This document shows, in pieces, positions 1-8,400 of a DNA stretch of 64,000 nucleotides. The notes beneath the pieces are model-generated. The model made no database searches, was not told where the DNA came from, and worked only from the letters and a program-made list of their open reading frames with translations. This DNA is from Desulfobulbaceae bacterium (GTDB lineage Bacteria > Desulfobacterota > Desulfobulbia > Desulfobulbales > Desulfocapsaceae), in the NCBI GenBank assembly GCA_024636345.1, contig JAGXHG010000023.1, forward strand, positions 1-64,000, read 5' to 3'. The translations under genes were made by a program, and so were the position numbers. Each line of letters opens with the position of its first letter. Positions within the stretch are counted from its first letter, which is position 1.

Positions 1-612
1 GATAAAGGTAAAGGGCAGCTCCGGCTCCAGCAGATCAATGATAGCCCCGGCACAGCCATTACCGCTGTTGACCACCAGTTTCAGGGGTTTCAGCGCACCC
101 TTGTCTACATAGCCAAGGAGGTGTTTGATATAGCTTTGCTTTCCTGAGACGGGACTCCGCTTTCCCTTTGTCACCGACAGCTCCGGCAGCCTGCCGCTGA
201 CAATCATCTCCGCCATTGCCTTCAACCCCGACTCACCGGTCACAGGCCGCGCCCCTTGGGTCACAATCTTCATGCCGTTATAATCCGCCGGATTATGACT
301 GGCAGTGACCACAATCCCGCCATCTACCCCTTCCTGTTCCAGACTGAAGGCCGCGTGGTAAATCTCTTCGGTGCCGCACAGACCCAGATCGAGGACATCG
401 ACCCCTGAATCCAGCAGCCCGGAGATCAGGGCCTCGGTCAGAGACTCACTGCTCAGGCGAATATCACATCCAACCGCCACCTTCCGCGGCGCAAAGAGCG
501 CGGCAAAGGCCCGACCGATATCTCGCGCCAACTGCGGATTGAGCTCATCGGGCACCCTGCCCCGGATGTCATAGGCCTTAAAACAGGCCGGTATGGGTAT
601 CATACTTTCCAT
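1..612 (-). CDS. Phosphomannomutase/phosphoglucomutase, N-terminal part (cut by window edge)
   Basis: Cytosolic alpha-D-phosphohexomutase, which moves phosphate between C1 and C6 of mannose or glucose phosphates and feeds sugar nucleotides for surface polysaccharide. The visible 204 codons start at ATG 612 behind an AAGGGAA ribosome site and open with FKAYDIRGRVPDELN, typical of domain 1. The active-site serine loop TASHNPADYN is present near residue 100. The frame stays open to base 1, so the metal-binding and C-terminal domains lie outside the window. Mannose versus glucose preference cannot be told from this part. Confidence 0.9.
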   Translation of the reverse strand, partial: MESMIPIPACFKAYDIRGRVPDELNPQLARDIGRAFAALFAPRKVAVGCDIRLSSESLTEALISGLLDSGVDVLDLGLCGTEEIYHAAFSLEQEGVDGGIVVTASHNPADYNGMKIVTQGARPVTGESGLKAMAEMIVSGRLPELSVTKGKRSPVSGKQSYIKHLLGYVDKGALKPLKLVVNSGNGCAGAIIDLLEPELPFTFI

Positions 613-669
613 TGGATTGTTCCCTTTGTATCAAAATTCACCATGACAATCATCATTTGCCACTCCGAC

Positions 670-1458
670 CTACGAGGCCAATTGCACCAGTTCTACCGCG
701 CCCATCGCGCCCAGCACTTCACCGCAGATCACCACGGCCCCTTCGATCCCCTCAATTTCCTTCGCCTTTGCCAGTGCCCGCTCGACGCCGGCTTTAGCGG
801 TGAGCGTTGCACCCACCTCATTGCCCAGACGGGTTGCCACCGCATCGGCCAGGGCGGTTGATCTGGCCACAACTGTTACCGAATCGGACTTGCCAAAACT
901 GAGGGAATGACCAACTGTCCCTGATGAGGTGCAAACCCCGATCGGCATCAGGGAGGGAAGAAGACGCAGGCCAACCTTGTAGCTCAATGGTGACTGTCCG
1001 GCAAAAATGGCCACAGAACATTCCTTGAGCCGCTGCATATAGATGTCCCCGCCATTTTCAACAATGACCTCCTGGACCCCTTCAGCGACTAGCGCCTTGC
1101 CCACGAACTCGGAAAGAACCCCTGCCACCGCAGCCATGGGGCCGACCCCTGCCTTTAGACCTGCGGCAAGCATCTCCCGCACCAAAGGTGGCGCCATAAA
1201 ATCCATGGGCAAGGGATCAAGCGTTGCTAAAAACTGTGGATGCTTTACAATATAATTTTCAAGTTGCAGACGATACTGGAGAACAAGCTCTGTTGCTCGC
1301 TCTTTCACATCAAAAGTGGCGATTTTTGTGGCAAGGATCTGAAGATCTGTCTCCTGAACCTGCACCTGTATTGTGACGAGCTCTCCCTGACCAGGAAACT
1401 GGCGATAGGTCCGCGTACGGTATGATTCCGGTTTTTTGAGGCGTCTTCCCGCTTTCAT
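670..1458 (-). CDS. UPF0280 family protein (ApbE-like fold)
   Basis: Conserved protein of unknown function, distantly related to the ApbE flavin transferases. Visible hallmarks are GPMAAVAGVLSEFVGK, VENGGDI and a long CTSSGTVGHSLSFGKSD segment, followed by ALADAVATRLGN. No signal peptide or lipobox is seen, so it is probably cytosolic, unlike secreted ApbE. I chose ATG 1458, preceded by AGGA seven bases upstream, over a GTG at 1494 that would add 12 poorly conserved residues. It follows the phosphohexomutase divergently spaced by about 60 bp on the same strand and has no obvious pathway partner. Confidence 0.8.
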   Translation of the reverse strand: MKAGRRLKKPESYRTRTYRQFPGQGELVTIQVQVQETDLQILATKIATFDVKERATELVLQYRLQLENYIVKHPQFLATLDPLPMDFMAPPLVREMLAAGLKAGVGPMAAVAGVLSEFVGKALVAEGVQEVIVENGGDIYMQRLKECSVAIFAGQSPLSYKVGLRLLPSLMPIGVCTSSGTVGHSLSFGKSDSVTVVARSTALADAVATRLGNEVGATLTAKAGVERALAKAKEIEGIEGAVVICGEVLGAMGAVELVQLAS

Positions 1459-1561
1459 TTGCGATTCCTGACTGCTGTTTTCTCTACCTGCCACTGAGGG
1501 CCGTTAATAATTCTGCAATGTTACAATTATTTTTTAACAACGGCCTACAATACTATTGACG

Positions 1562-2200
1562 ATGCCGGCTCAACCAGATCTTGTCCTTCTTTTCACCCGT
1601 TACCCTGAACCTGGAAAGTGCAAAACCCGTCTTATCCCAGCACTGGGACAGATCGGGGCAACACGTCTCCACCAAGAGATGACCCTGCGCATACTTGCCC
1701 AACTGACCAGGCTTGCAATCATCCACCCCCATCGTCTTGAGATCCACTATGACGGTGGGACCGAAGAGCAAATGCGTTCCTGGCTGGGCAGTGACTATCA
1801 TTACCGAAGGCAGACGGATGGCGACATCGGCTGCCGCATGCAGGCAGCCATCAGCAGTCATCTTGGCCGCATGCACCGCCTGCTCCTCATCGGCTCTGAC
1901 TGCCCTGATCTTAGCGCGGACATCATGAAGGAGGCCTTTGCATCCCTGTCCACCCACGATTTGGCCTTAGGCCCTGCCTGCGATGGCGGCTATTACCTTA
2001 TCGGAACCCGTCAAGAGTCATCAACGATTGTCACTCAGACCCTGTTTCAGGATATCCCCTGGAGCACGAATGATGTTTATACTCTCACAAAAACACGAGC
2101 AGAAGAGCACCAGCTGCGCTGCCATTCCCTGACCAGACTCCATGACATCGACACCCCTGCAGACCTCAGACATTTCGATTATCATCCCCACCCTGAATGA
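1562..2200 (+). CDS. TIGR04282-type glycosyltransferase (DUF2064)
   Basis: Small nucleotide-sugar transferase with an N-terminal nucleotide-binding segment (LLFTRYPEPGKCKTRL) and an acidic LLIGSDCPDL motif near residue 105 that probably binds metal and sugar nucleotide. The family is annotated as linked to arsenosugar biosynthesis because it often sits with arsS-type radical SAM genes, but none is present here, so the substrate is open. ATG 1562 is taken as start; a TTG two codons earlier is possible. Its last 59 bp overlap the next gene in another frame, and the two form the usual TIGR04282/TIGR04283 pair. Confidence 0.82.
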   Translation: MPAQPDLVLLFTRYPEPGKCKTRLIPALGQIGATRLHQEMTLRILAQLTRLAIIHPHRLEIHYDGGTEEQMRSWLGSDYHYRRQTDGDIGCRMQAAISSHLGRMHRLLLIGSDCPDLSADIMKEAFASLSTHDLALGPACDGGYYLIGTRQESSTIVTQTLFQDIPWSTNDVYTLTKTRAEEHQLRCHSLTRLHDIDTPADLRHFDYHPHPE

Positions 2201-2855
2201 GGAGACCCAGATCAGCAACTGGCAAAGGCTCCAGTCGCTGATGGACGATCGTACTTCATCCCTGCCCTGCGAAATCATCATTGTCGATGGCGGCAGCAGT
2301 GACAATACAGTGACTCTTGCCCGCAGCCTTGGATTACGGGTCGAGAGCTGCAATCCCGGCCGGGGGGCACAACTCAACCACGGGGCCAGACAGGCCAGCG
2401 GCAAGATCCTGCTCTTTCTCCATGCCGACACTGAGCTGCCTTACGGTTTTGCCAAGTCAATCCTGCATGCTCTGAGCGAACCCGTGACCATTGCCGGAGC
2501 CTTCCGTCTCCAGATTCATAATGGAGGTCTACTGCTGCGATTCATCTGTTTCTGGGCGAATCTGCGCTCACGTCTCCTGCAGCTTCCTTATGGCGATCAG
2601 GCCCTCTTTATCAGGCGTGACGACTTTCTGCAACTGGGCGGGTTTCCGGAAACCCCGATCATGGAAGACTTCATCTTTATCAAAAAGGCCAGACAGGCAG
2701 GCAGAGTCACTACCCTGCCCCTGAGTGTGACCACCTCGGCCAGACGCTGGCGGCGCTTGGGAATCATCCGCACCACTCTTATCAACCAGCTGGTAATTCT
2801 TGGCTATTATACCCGTGTCCCTTTACAAAAGCTGGCCTCATTGTACCGAAGGTAG
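2142..2855 (+). CDS. Family 2 glycosyltransferase, TIGR04283 type
   Basis: GT-A fold glycosyltransferase. It opens with ISIIIPTLNEETQI, followed by the UDP/metal region IIVDGGSSDNT and the LLFLHADTELP acidic motif; LPYGDQALFIRR and MEDFIFIKKARQAGR lie in the acceptor half. A basic and hydrophobic C-terminus (RTTLINQLVILGYYTRVPLQKL) suggests membrane association. It starts inside the previous gene, so the pair is probably translationally coupled. Its last 18 bp run into the 3' end of the convergent cvpA-like gene. The arsenosugar link is family-level knowledge, not shown by this locus. Confidence 0.85.
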   Translation: MTSTPLQTSDISIIIPTLNEETQISNWQRLQSLMDDRTSSLPCEIIIVDGGSSDNTVTLARSLGLRVESCNPGRGAQLNHGARQASGKILLFLHADTELPYGFAKSILHALSEPVTIAGAFRLQIHNGGLLLRFICFWANLRSRLLQLPYGDQALFIRRDDFLQLGGFPETPIMEDFIFIKKARQAGRVTTLPLSVTTSARRWRRLGIIRTTLINQLVILGYYTRVPLQKLASLYRR

Positions 2856-3485
2856 AGGCCCCACTGGGGATTTTTCTGCTGGAGTTTTATTTTCGGGTAC
2901 CTGTTTCGCAGGAGTTGACAATGGAACAACCGGCACAGCAGCAGGCGGCACAGTCTGATCAGAGATCGCCGGTTCCTTCTTCTCAAAGGCCTTCCGCACC
3001 TTTTCATCCTTAATCACCTGCTGAAACAGAGTCATGGCCTGGGACAGATAAGGACACAGCTGACACTGACGCAGCATGGGAGTATCAGCTGCCAGAAAAG
3101 TGGTCAGAAGCATATGAAGAAGGATGGCAAGGATCAGGGCCTTGACCGCACCAAAAAGGGCGCCAAGCACTTTATCAAACCAACCGGCAATGGTCAATTG
3201 CACCACCCCGGTCAAGGCCTTGCCCAGAAGCATGGTCAGCACATAGGTACAGGCAAAGACAATGGCATAGGCCAGGAGAAACACGACCTGAGGGTTTTCT
3301 GAAACCCCTCGCAAAAAAGGAAAAAGTTTGTCATGATACTGTCCGGAGACAAGATATCCGACATAAAGGGCAACAAGCACCGTGACCTGACCCAACAGCC
3401 CGACCCAGATCCCGCGCGCCATAAAAAAAACAAAAATGGCTATGATGACAAGATCATACGCCGTCATATTAACCCCAATGTCCAT
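2838..3485 (-). CDS. CvpA family inner-membrane protein
   Basis: Four hydrophobic segments in the first 140 residues, beginning MTAYDLVIIAIFVFFMARG, with the glycine-rich GLLGQVTVLVALYVGYL and GWFDKVLGALFGAVKALI motifs typical of CvpA (colicin V production) proteins. The C-terminal third is a proline- and lysine-rich soluble tail. CvpA proteins are linked to envelope integrity, but their biochemical role is not settled. The start at 3485 follows a GGGGAAGAG site; an internal ATG six codons later is an alternative. Convergent with the glycosyltransferase pair. Confidence 0.82.
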   Translation of the reverse strand: MDIGVNMTAYDLVIIAIFVFFMARGIWVGLLGQVTVLVALYVGYLVSGQYHDKLFPFLRGVSENPQVVFLLAYAIVFACTYVLTMLLGKALTGVVQLTIAGWFDKVLGALFGAVKALILAILLHMLLTTFLAADTPMLRQCQLCPYLSQAMTLFQQVIKDEKVRKAFEKKEPAISDQTVPPAAVPVVPLSTPAKQVPENKTPAEKSPVGPLPSVQ

Positions 3486-3607
3486 ATCTCTTCCCCACAG
3501 GCGACAATTAGCAACTCAGACCAGCAAGGCCTATATCCTGCATCGTTTTTAGCAGGAACAGTTGAAATTGCAAGACATTATTTCTCTCTTTAACCCGACA
3601 ACAGGCC

Positions 3608-4543
3608 ATGCAACTCGTTCCCCTCCCGGAATCCCTGTCCATTACTATCAGCAAGATCTTTGCACAGACACGCCTTAAGGCAACAATGCTGGATCTTGAT
3701 CAGCTCTGCACTCTCATCCACAACGGAGAAGAAAAGACCATATGCGAGAAATGGCTGCACCGGAATGAAGAGGAGAAACTACACACCCTGCACTACAAGA
3801 AGAGACACCTTGAGTGGCTGGGCGGCAGGATCTGCGCCAAAGAGGCATCCGTCCGATACCTCCTGAGCAGCCATGGCAATCAATCCAAACAGGCCACCAT
3901 TCATGCCCCGCTTCTCCAGATCATGCCCTCCGCCTCTGGCCGTCCCTTCCTTGACGACAAGGCCCTGCCTAAAGATCTGAACATGCCTCATATCTCCATC
4001 TCCCATTCAAAGGGATATGCCATGGCAGTGGCTGCTACCAGCCACTGCGGCATAGATATCCAGGCAGACAGCAAGGCTCTGGAGCGGGTGAAAGACCGTT
4101 TCTGCTCCAGAGAAGAAGAAGAACTTCTTGGCCACGAGTTGAAGCAATTGCAGTTACCACAGCACCTCACCCTGCTCTGGGCCGCCAAAGAGGCTGTCAA
4201 AAAGGCCACTACCCTTGAGAGCATGCCCGGATTTCTCGATCTTCTACTGACCCACATCCAGACGACGGCCAAGGATGGCCTAGTGTCGTGGGTGCCAGGG
4301 ACGGCGCAAGAGCGACCGACAGCCAGGGATGGCTTAGTGTCGTTCGAGCCAGGGATGGTGGAAGAGCGACCAACCCCGCAGACAGAGTCCCAGACGGCCT
4401 GCCTCTTCACCCTTGAGTTTCAAGAAGGCCGGAAGAAGTCCTTCAACCGAGGGCTTCAGTTCCAAGTAGCGGTCTGCCGGCACCAGGGATATGGAATTGG
4501 TCTGTGCGTCATCCCCTCTCAACCTGGAGAAAACAATGCCTGA
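3608..4543 (+). CDS. 4'-phosphopantetheinyl transferase, Sfp type, with a two-copy insert
   Basis: Transfers the phosphopantetheine arm of CoA to carrier proteins. Signature motifs are WLGGRICAKEA near residue 78, HISISHSKGYAMAVA near 133, CGIDIQ with the Mg-binding Asp, and LLWAAKEAVKKA near 195. At 311 residues it is longer than usual Sfp-type enzymes (about 220-240). The excess is a run of two 18-residue units (residues about 221-256, beginning AKDGLVSWVPG and ARDGLVSFEPG) placed before the last beta strands; the DNA repeat is listed separately. The last 8 bp overlap mutM. Confidence 0.85.
   Translation: MQLVPLPESLSITISKIFAQTRLKATMLDLDQLCTLIHNGEEKTICEKWLHRNEEEKLHTLHYKKRHLEWLGGRICAKEASVRYLLSSHGNQSKQATIHAPLLQIMPSASGRPFLDDKALPKDLNMPHISISHSKGYAMAVAATSHCGIDIQADSKALERVKDRFCSREEEELLGHELKQLQLPQHLTLLWAAKEAVKKATTLESMPGFLDLLLTHIQTTAKDGLVSWVPGTAQERPTARDGLVSFEPGMVEERPTPQTESQTACLFTLEFQEGRKKSFNRGLQFQVAVCRHQGYGIGLCVIPSQPGENNA
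4268..4375 (+). repeat. 54-bp coding repeat, two tandem copies in the PPTase gene
   Basis: Two units of 54 bp, 4268-4321 and 4322-4375. Both carry GCCA.GGATGGC.TAGTGTCG at the 5' end and GAGCGACC near the 3' end. Each unit is 18 codons and keeps the PPTase frame open. A diverged version of the same unit, again two copies and in the same reading frame, lies in mqnD at 54555-54662. Because two unrelated proteins carry it, this behaves as a dispersed DNA repeat that inserts in frame, not a protein domain. Confidence 0.85.
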
Positions 4544-5369
4544 GCTCCCTGAGGTTGAGGTCATCTGCCTGGGCCTGCGCCCGCACCTCACCGGGCGGGT
4601 CATCACTGCCATCCAGTGCAGCGGCAAAGATCTGCGTCACCCGGTTCCCCATAGCCTTATGAACGAGAGACTCTGCGGCCAGACGATCCGTGCTGTCACG
4701 CGACGAGCCAAGTATCTGCTCATTGAGACCGAAGACCAAACGCTTCTCATCATCCATCTGGGCATGACCGGCAACCTTGGCATCTTCCCCCACGCCACCC
4801 CGCTCAAGATCCATGACCATGTCTGCTGGCAACTGGACAATGGTCTTGAGATGCGCCTCAACGACACCAGACGTTTTGGCGCAGTGTGGCTGCTGCCCCC
4901 CGAACAGGCAAAGAACATAGAGACGGATTTTTTCGGGACCACCGGGCCTGAACCTTTCAGCAAGACCTGCACCCCTGCCCATTTCATGGCCCTGGCTCGG
5001 GCGAGAAAACAACCGGTCAAGACCTTTCTCATGGACAGCAAAATTGTGGCAGGCATTGGCAATATCTACGCCAACGAGGCACTTTATGCCGCCGGCATTC
5101 ATCCCTGTCGCGAGGTTTGCACCTTACAGAAAGACGACTGGCAACGACTCATCCAACTGATCCGCCAGATCCTGACCCGAGCCATTGCCTGCGGCGGCTC
5201 AACCATCAGTGACTTTATCAATGCCAGCGGAGAAAGCGGCTACTTCCAAGTAAACTTCCAGGTCTATGGCAGGAAAGGTCAACCCTGTCTCCAGTGCGGG
5301 ATACCCATAGAAAAAATACAGATAAGCGGCAGGGCAAGTTATGTCTGCCCCAATTGCCAGAAAATATGA
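4536..5369 (+). CDS. mutM: Formamidopyrimidine-DNA glycosylase
   Basis: Base-excision repair enzyme removing 8-oxoguanine and formamidopyrimidines, with AP-lyase activity. The mature N-terminus PELPEVEVICLGLRP supplies the catalytic Pro2 and Glu3. The helix-two-turn-helix motif KIVAGIGNIYANEALYAAGIHP is near residue 170 and the C-terminal zinc finger has CLQCG and CPNCQK. The start is fixed at ATG 4536 by the conserved N-terminus and a CTGGAGA site; a longer upstream frame lies inside the PPTase gene. A broken duplicate of bases 4677-4790 occurs at 9359-9474. Confidence 0.95.
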   Translation: MPELPEVEVICLGLRPHLTGRVITAIQCSGKDLRHPVPHSLMNERLCGQTIRAVTRRAKYLLIETEDQTLLIIHLGMTGNLGIFPHATPLKIHDHVCWQLDNGLEMRLNDTRRFGAVWLLPPEQAKNIETDFFGTTGPEPFSKTCTPAHFMALARARKQPVKTFLMDSKIVAGIGNIYANEALYAAGIHPCREVCTLQKDDWQRLIQLIRQILTRAIACGGSTISDFINASGESGYFQVNFQVYGRKGQPCLQCGIPIEKIQISGRASYVCPNCQKI

Positions 5370-5459
5370 GAACTACCTTTACAAAAAAATTTCAATACGA
5401 TTAGATGATGCAACATCATCATTTTTTATCTTAACACACCTGAGAGAGGAAGAGAGAGT

Positions 5460-8400
5460 ATGCAAAACGTGATTTATTGTACAGTTATGGCCTGCTTGCT
5501 GGTCCTTTGCCCGGCAGCACCCGCATCAGCAGACATCATCAACAACCCTATCACCTCCACAGTTGACAACATCTACGGCACCTCCGGTTCCGATATTATT
5601 AGCAACGAAGGTACTGTTACTAATAGCATCATTGGAAATCCACAGGATGGCAGCGACAGTGGTTTCAACAGCATCACGAACTCGGGAACAGCAGGCTTTA
5701 TCGAAGGCAGCTATAACACGGTTAACGGCAGTAGTGCTGGGTCTAGCAGTATCACGAACTCAGGGACGGTAAACGAATGGATTGATGGCAGCTGGAACCT
5801 TGGTGATTATAGCAATGGAGGGTCTAACAATATTACAAATTCAAGTACCGGCCAAGTGGGCGCAATCTTCGGTAGCGCAAACTGGGGTATCGGCAGCAGT
5901 GGCGGCTTTAACAACATCACAAACTCTGGGATATCATCCATAAATGTCGGCAGTGAAAATTACGGCATCAACAGTAGCGGGGGGAGTAACAGCATTACGA
6001 ACTCCTACACAGGCTTGGTCGGCGCACTTTATGGCAGCATGAACGAGGGTGTTGGCAGTAGTGGCAGCTCTAACAGCATAACGAACTCTGGTCAAGCAGG
6101 AGTAACCTTTGGCAGTTTTAACATCGGTGACGGCAGTAGTGGCGGCTCTAACAGCATAACGAACTCTGGTCAAGCAGAAGTAACCTTTGGCAGTTTTAAC
6201 ATCGGTGACGGCAGTAGTGGCGGCTCTAACAGCATAACGAACTCAGGTCAAGCAGGAGTAACCTTTGGCAGTTTTAACATCGGTAATGGCAGCACTGGCG
6301 GCTCAAACAACATTACAAATTCAAGTACTGGCCAAGTATTTGAAATCTACGGTAGCGCAAACGATGGTGTTGGCAGCAGTGGCGGCTTTAACAGCATCAC
6401 AAACTCCGGAATATCAATCATAAATGCCGGAAGTGCAAACTTCGGCATCAACAGTAGCGGGGGGAGTAACAGCATTACGAACACGGACACAGGCTTGGTC
6501 GGCGCACTTTATGGCAGCATGAACGAGGGTGTTGGCAGTAGTGGTGGCTCCAATAACATCACCAACTCAGGTGTCGTGGGCGGTGAAATCTTCTTTGCCA
6601 TCACTAACGAAAGTGATATCAGCACAACAGCAAAAGGTATAAGTCCAGTAAGCGGAATCATCGGCAGCTGGAATACGGGTGACAACAGCAGTGGCGGCTC
6701 CAACACCATCACGAACTCGGGTATTGTGGGCAGTGACTTTACAGCTGTCACCGGAAACGAGGTTAATATCAGCACAACGACAAACACCGAAGAACTGCCA
6801 GCAGGCGGGATCATCGGCAGTGTGAACATGGGTGACGGCAGCAATGGTGGCTCCAATAATATCACTAACTCAGGCACAGTAAACGGCGCTCTCTTCGCGA
6901 ACCCGGTCGGCAACGAATATAGTTCAACGGCAAGAACCTCAGGACTGTCAGCCGGCGGGATCATCGGCAGTATGAATACAGGTAACAACAGCAGCGGTGG
7001 CTCCAATCATATCACTAACTCGGGTATTGTGAACGCCACTCTCTTTGCTACCCCCTCTAACAGCGATTATAGCAGTGTAACGACTAGTGAACCTCTCCTG
7101 ACAGGCGGAATCGTCGGGAGCTGGAATATAGGTGATGGCAGCAGTGGCGGAGAGAACAGTATCGTAAATTCCGGCACAGTAACTGGAGATATCTACGGCA
7201 GCTACAACCTGGGTACAGGCAGCACCTCTACTGGCAATACAATCAACAACTCCGGCACCGTCGATGGATCGATGTACGGCAGTTATAATTCAGGAACCAA
7301 CTCAAGTGGCGGGAATGATCTGATCACCAACAGTGGTCAAGTGAGCGGCAGCATCTATGGCGAAGATGGCAATGACACCATAATCGTGGTTGGTGGCTCC
7401 ACTTTAGGCGGAGTAGCTGATGGTGGCAGCGAAATCGACACCCTGGGTTTTAACAACATGGGAACAGTAAACTCCAATGTTATCGGTACCACCTATCTCA
7501 ACTTTGAAAACCTGGGGTTTTACGGCGGCACCACCACCCTGACCGGGTCTTGGGATTTCTCCGGCAGCAGCACCACCGTCTATGCCGGCAATTTTTTTGT
7601 GAACGGCCAGCTGTCCACTGGCAACTTTACAGTAGAGCGCAACGGTTTTGCCAACATATCAGGGTCAGTAGACAGCGGGATGACAATGGTCTACGGCCAT
7701 ATGAAAGTCAATGGAAGTCTTTCCACTGATGACCTTACCATCGCCTCAAGTGGTCTGCTCAGCGGTTCAGGCCATATCTATGGCGATGTAATGAATTACG
7801 GAACCATCTCCCCGGGGAACTCCATTGGTACCCTGTCCATTAACGGCACCCTCAGCTTCATGTCCGGCAGCGTTTATGCCGTCGAATTAGCGACAAACGG
7901 TTCTTCCGATATGCTCAAGGTTACTGGCTCGGTCCATCTCCATGGCGGCACGATAAGAACCGCACTTCCCCGCAGTCTTTATACCAATGGACAAAACTGG
8001 AGCATCATCTCTGCAGGAGGCGGTATCAGCGGATCTTTTGACTCAGTGGCAGACAATCTGAACTCTTCTCAAACCTTGGATTTATTATTAAAATATAATG
8101 CAAACCAGATCCTGCTGGAAATCGAACGAACCCCCTTTGCCAGCCTGGGAGCAACTCCCGGCGAAAAGGGAGTTGGTTTGGGACTGGATGGAGTGGTGCC
8201 CCTGGCCAGCGGCAGCATGGCTGAGTTTATCACTTCCATGGATTTTGACATGAACCTGCTACAGATCCAAAATACACTCAATGCCTTAAGCCCCGAGATG
8301 TATACCACCTTCAGCATCGCGGGACTGCAGGCCATGAATGTCCTGGACCAGGCAACGGGCCGGCATCAGGCAGACCTGCGTCAGCGCAAAGAATTGGGCC

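Noticed and set aside
5900-7000. The repeats resemble a CRISPR-like array at first glance
   Set aside because: They are contiguous, lack unique spacers of uniform length, and encode one continuous repeat protein in frame.
5934-7006. Long reading frames on the minus strand of the autotransporter gene
   Set aside because: They are produced by the biased repeat sequence and show only translated repeat shadows.
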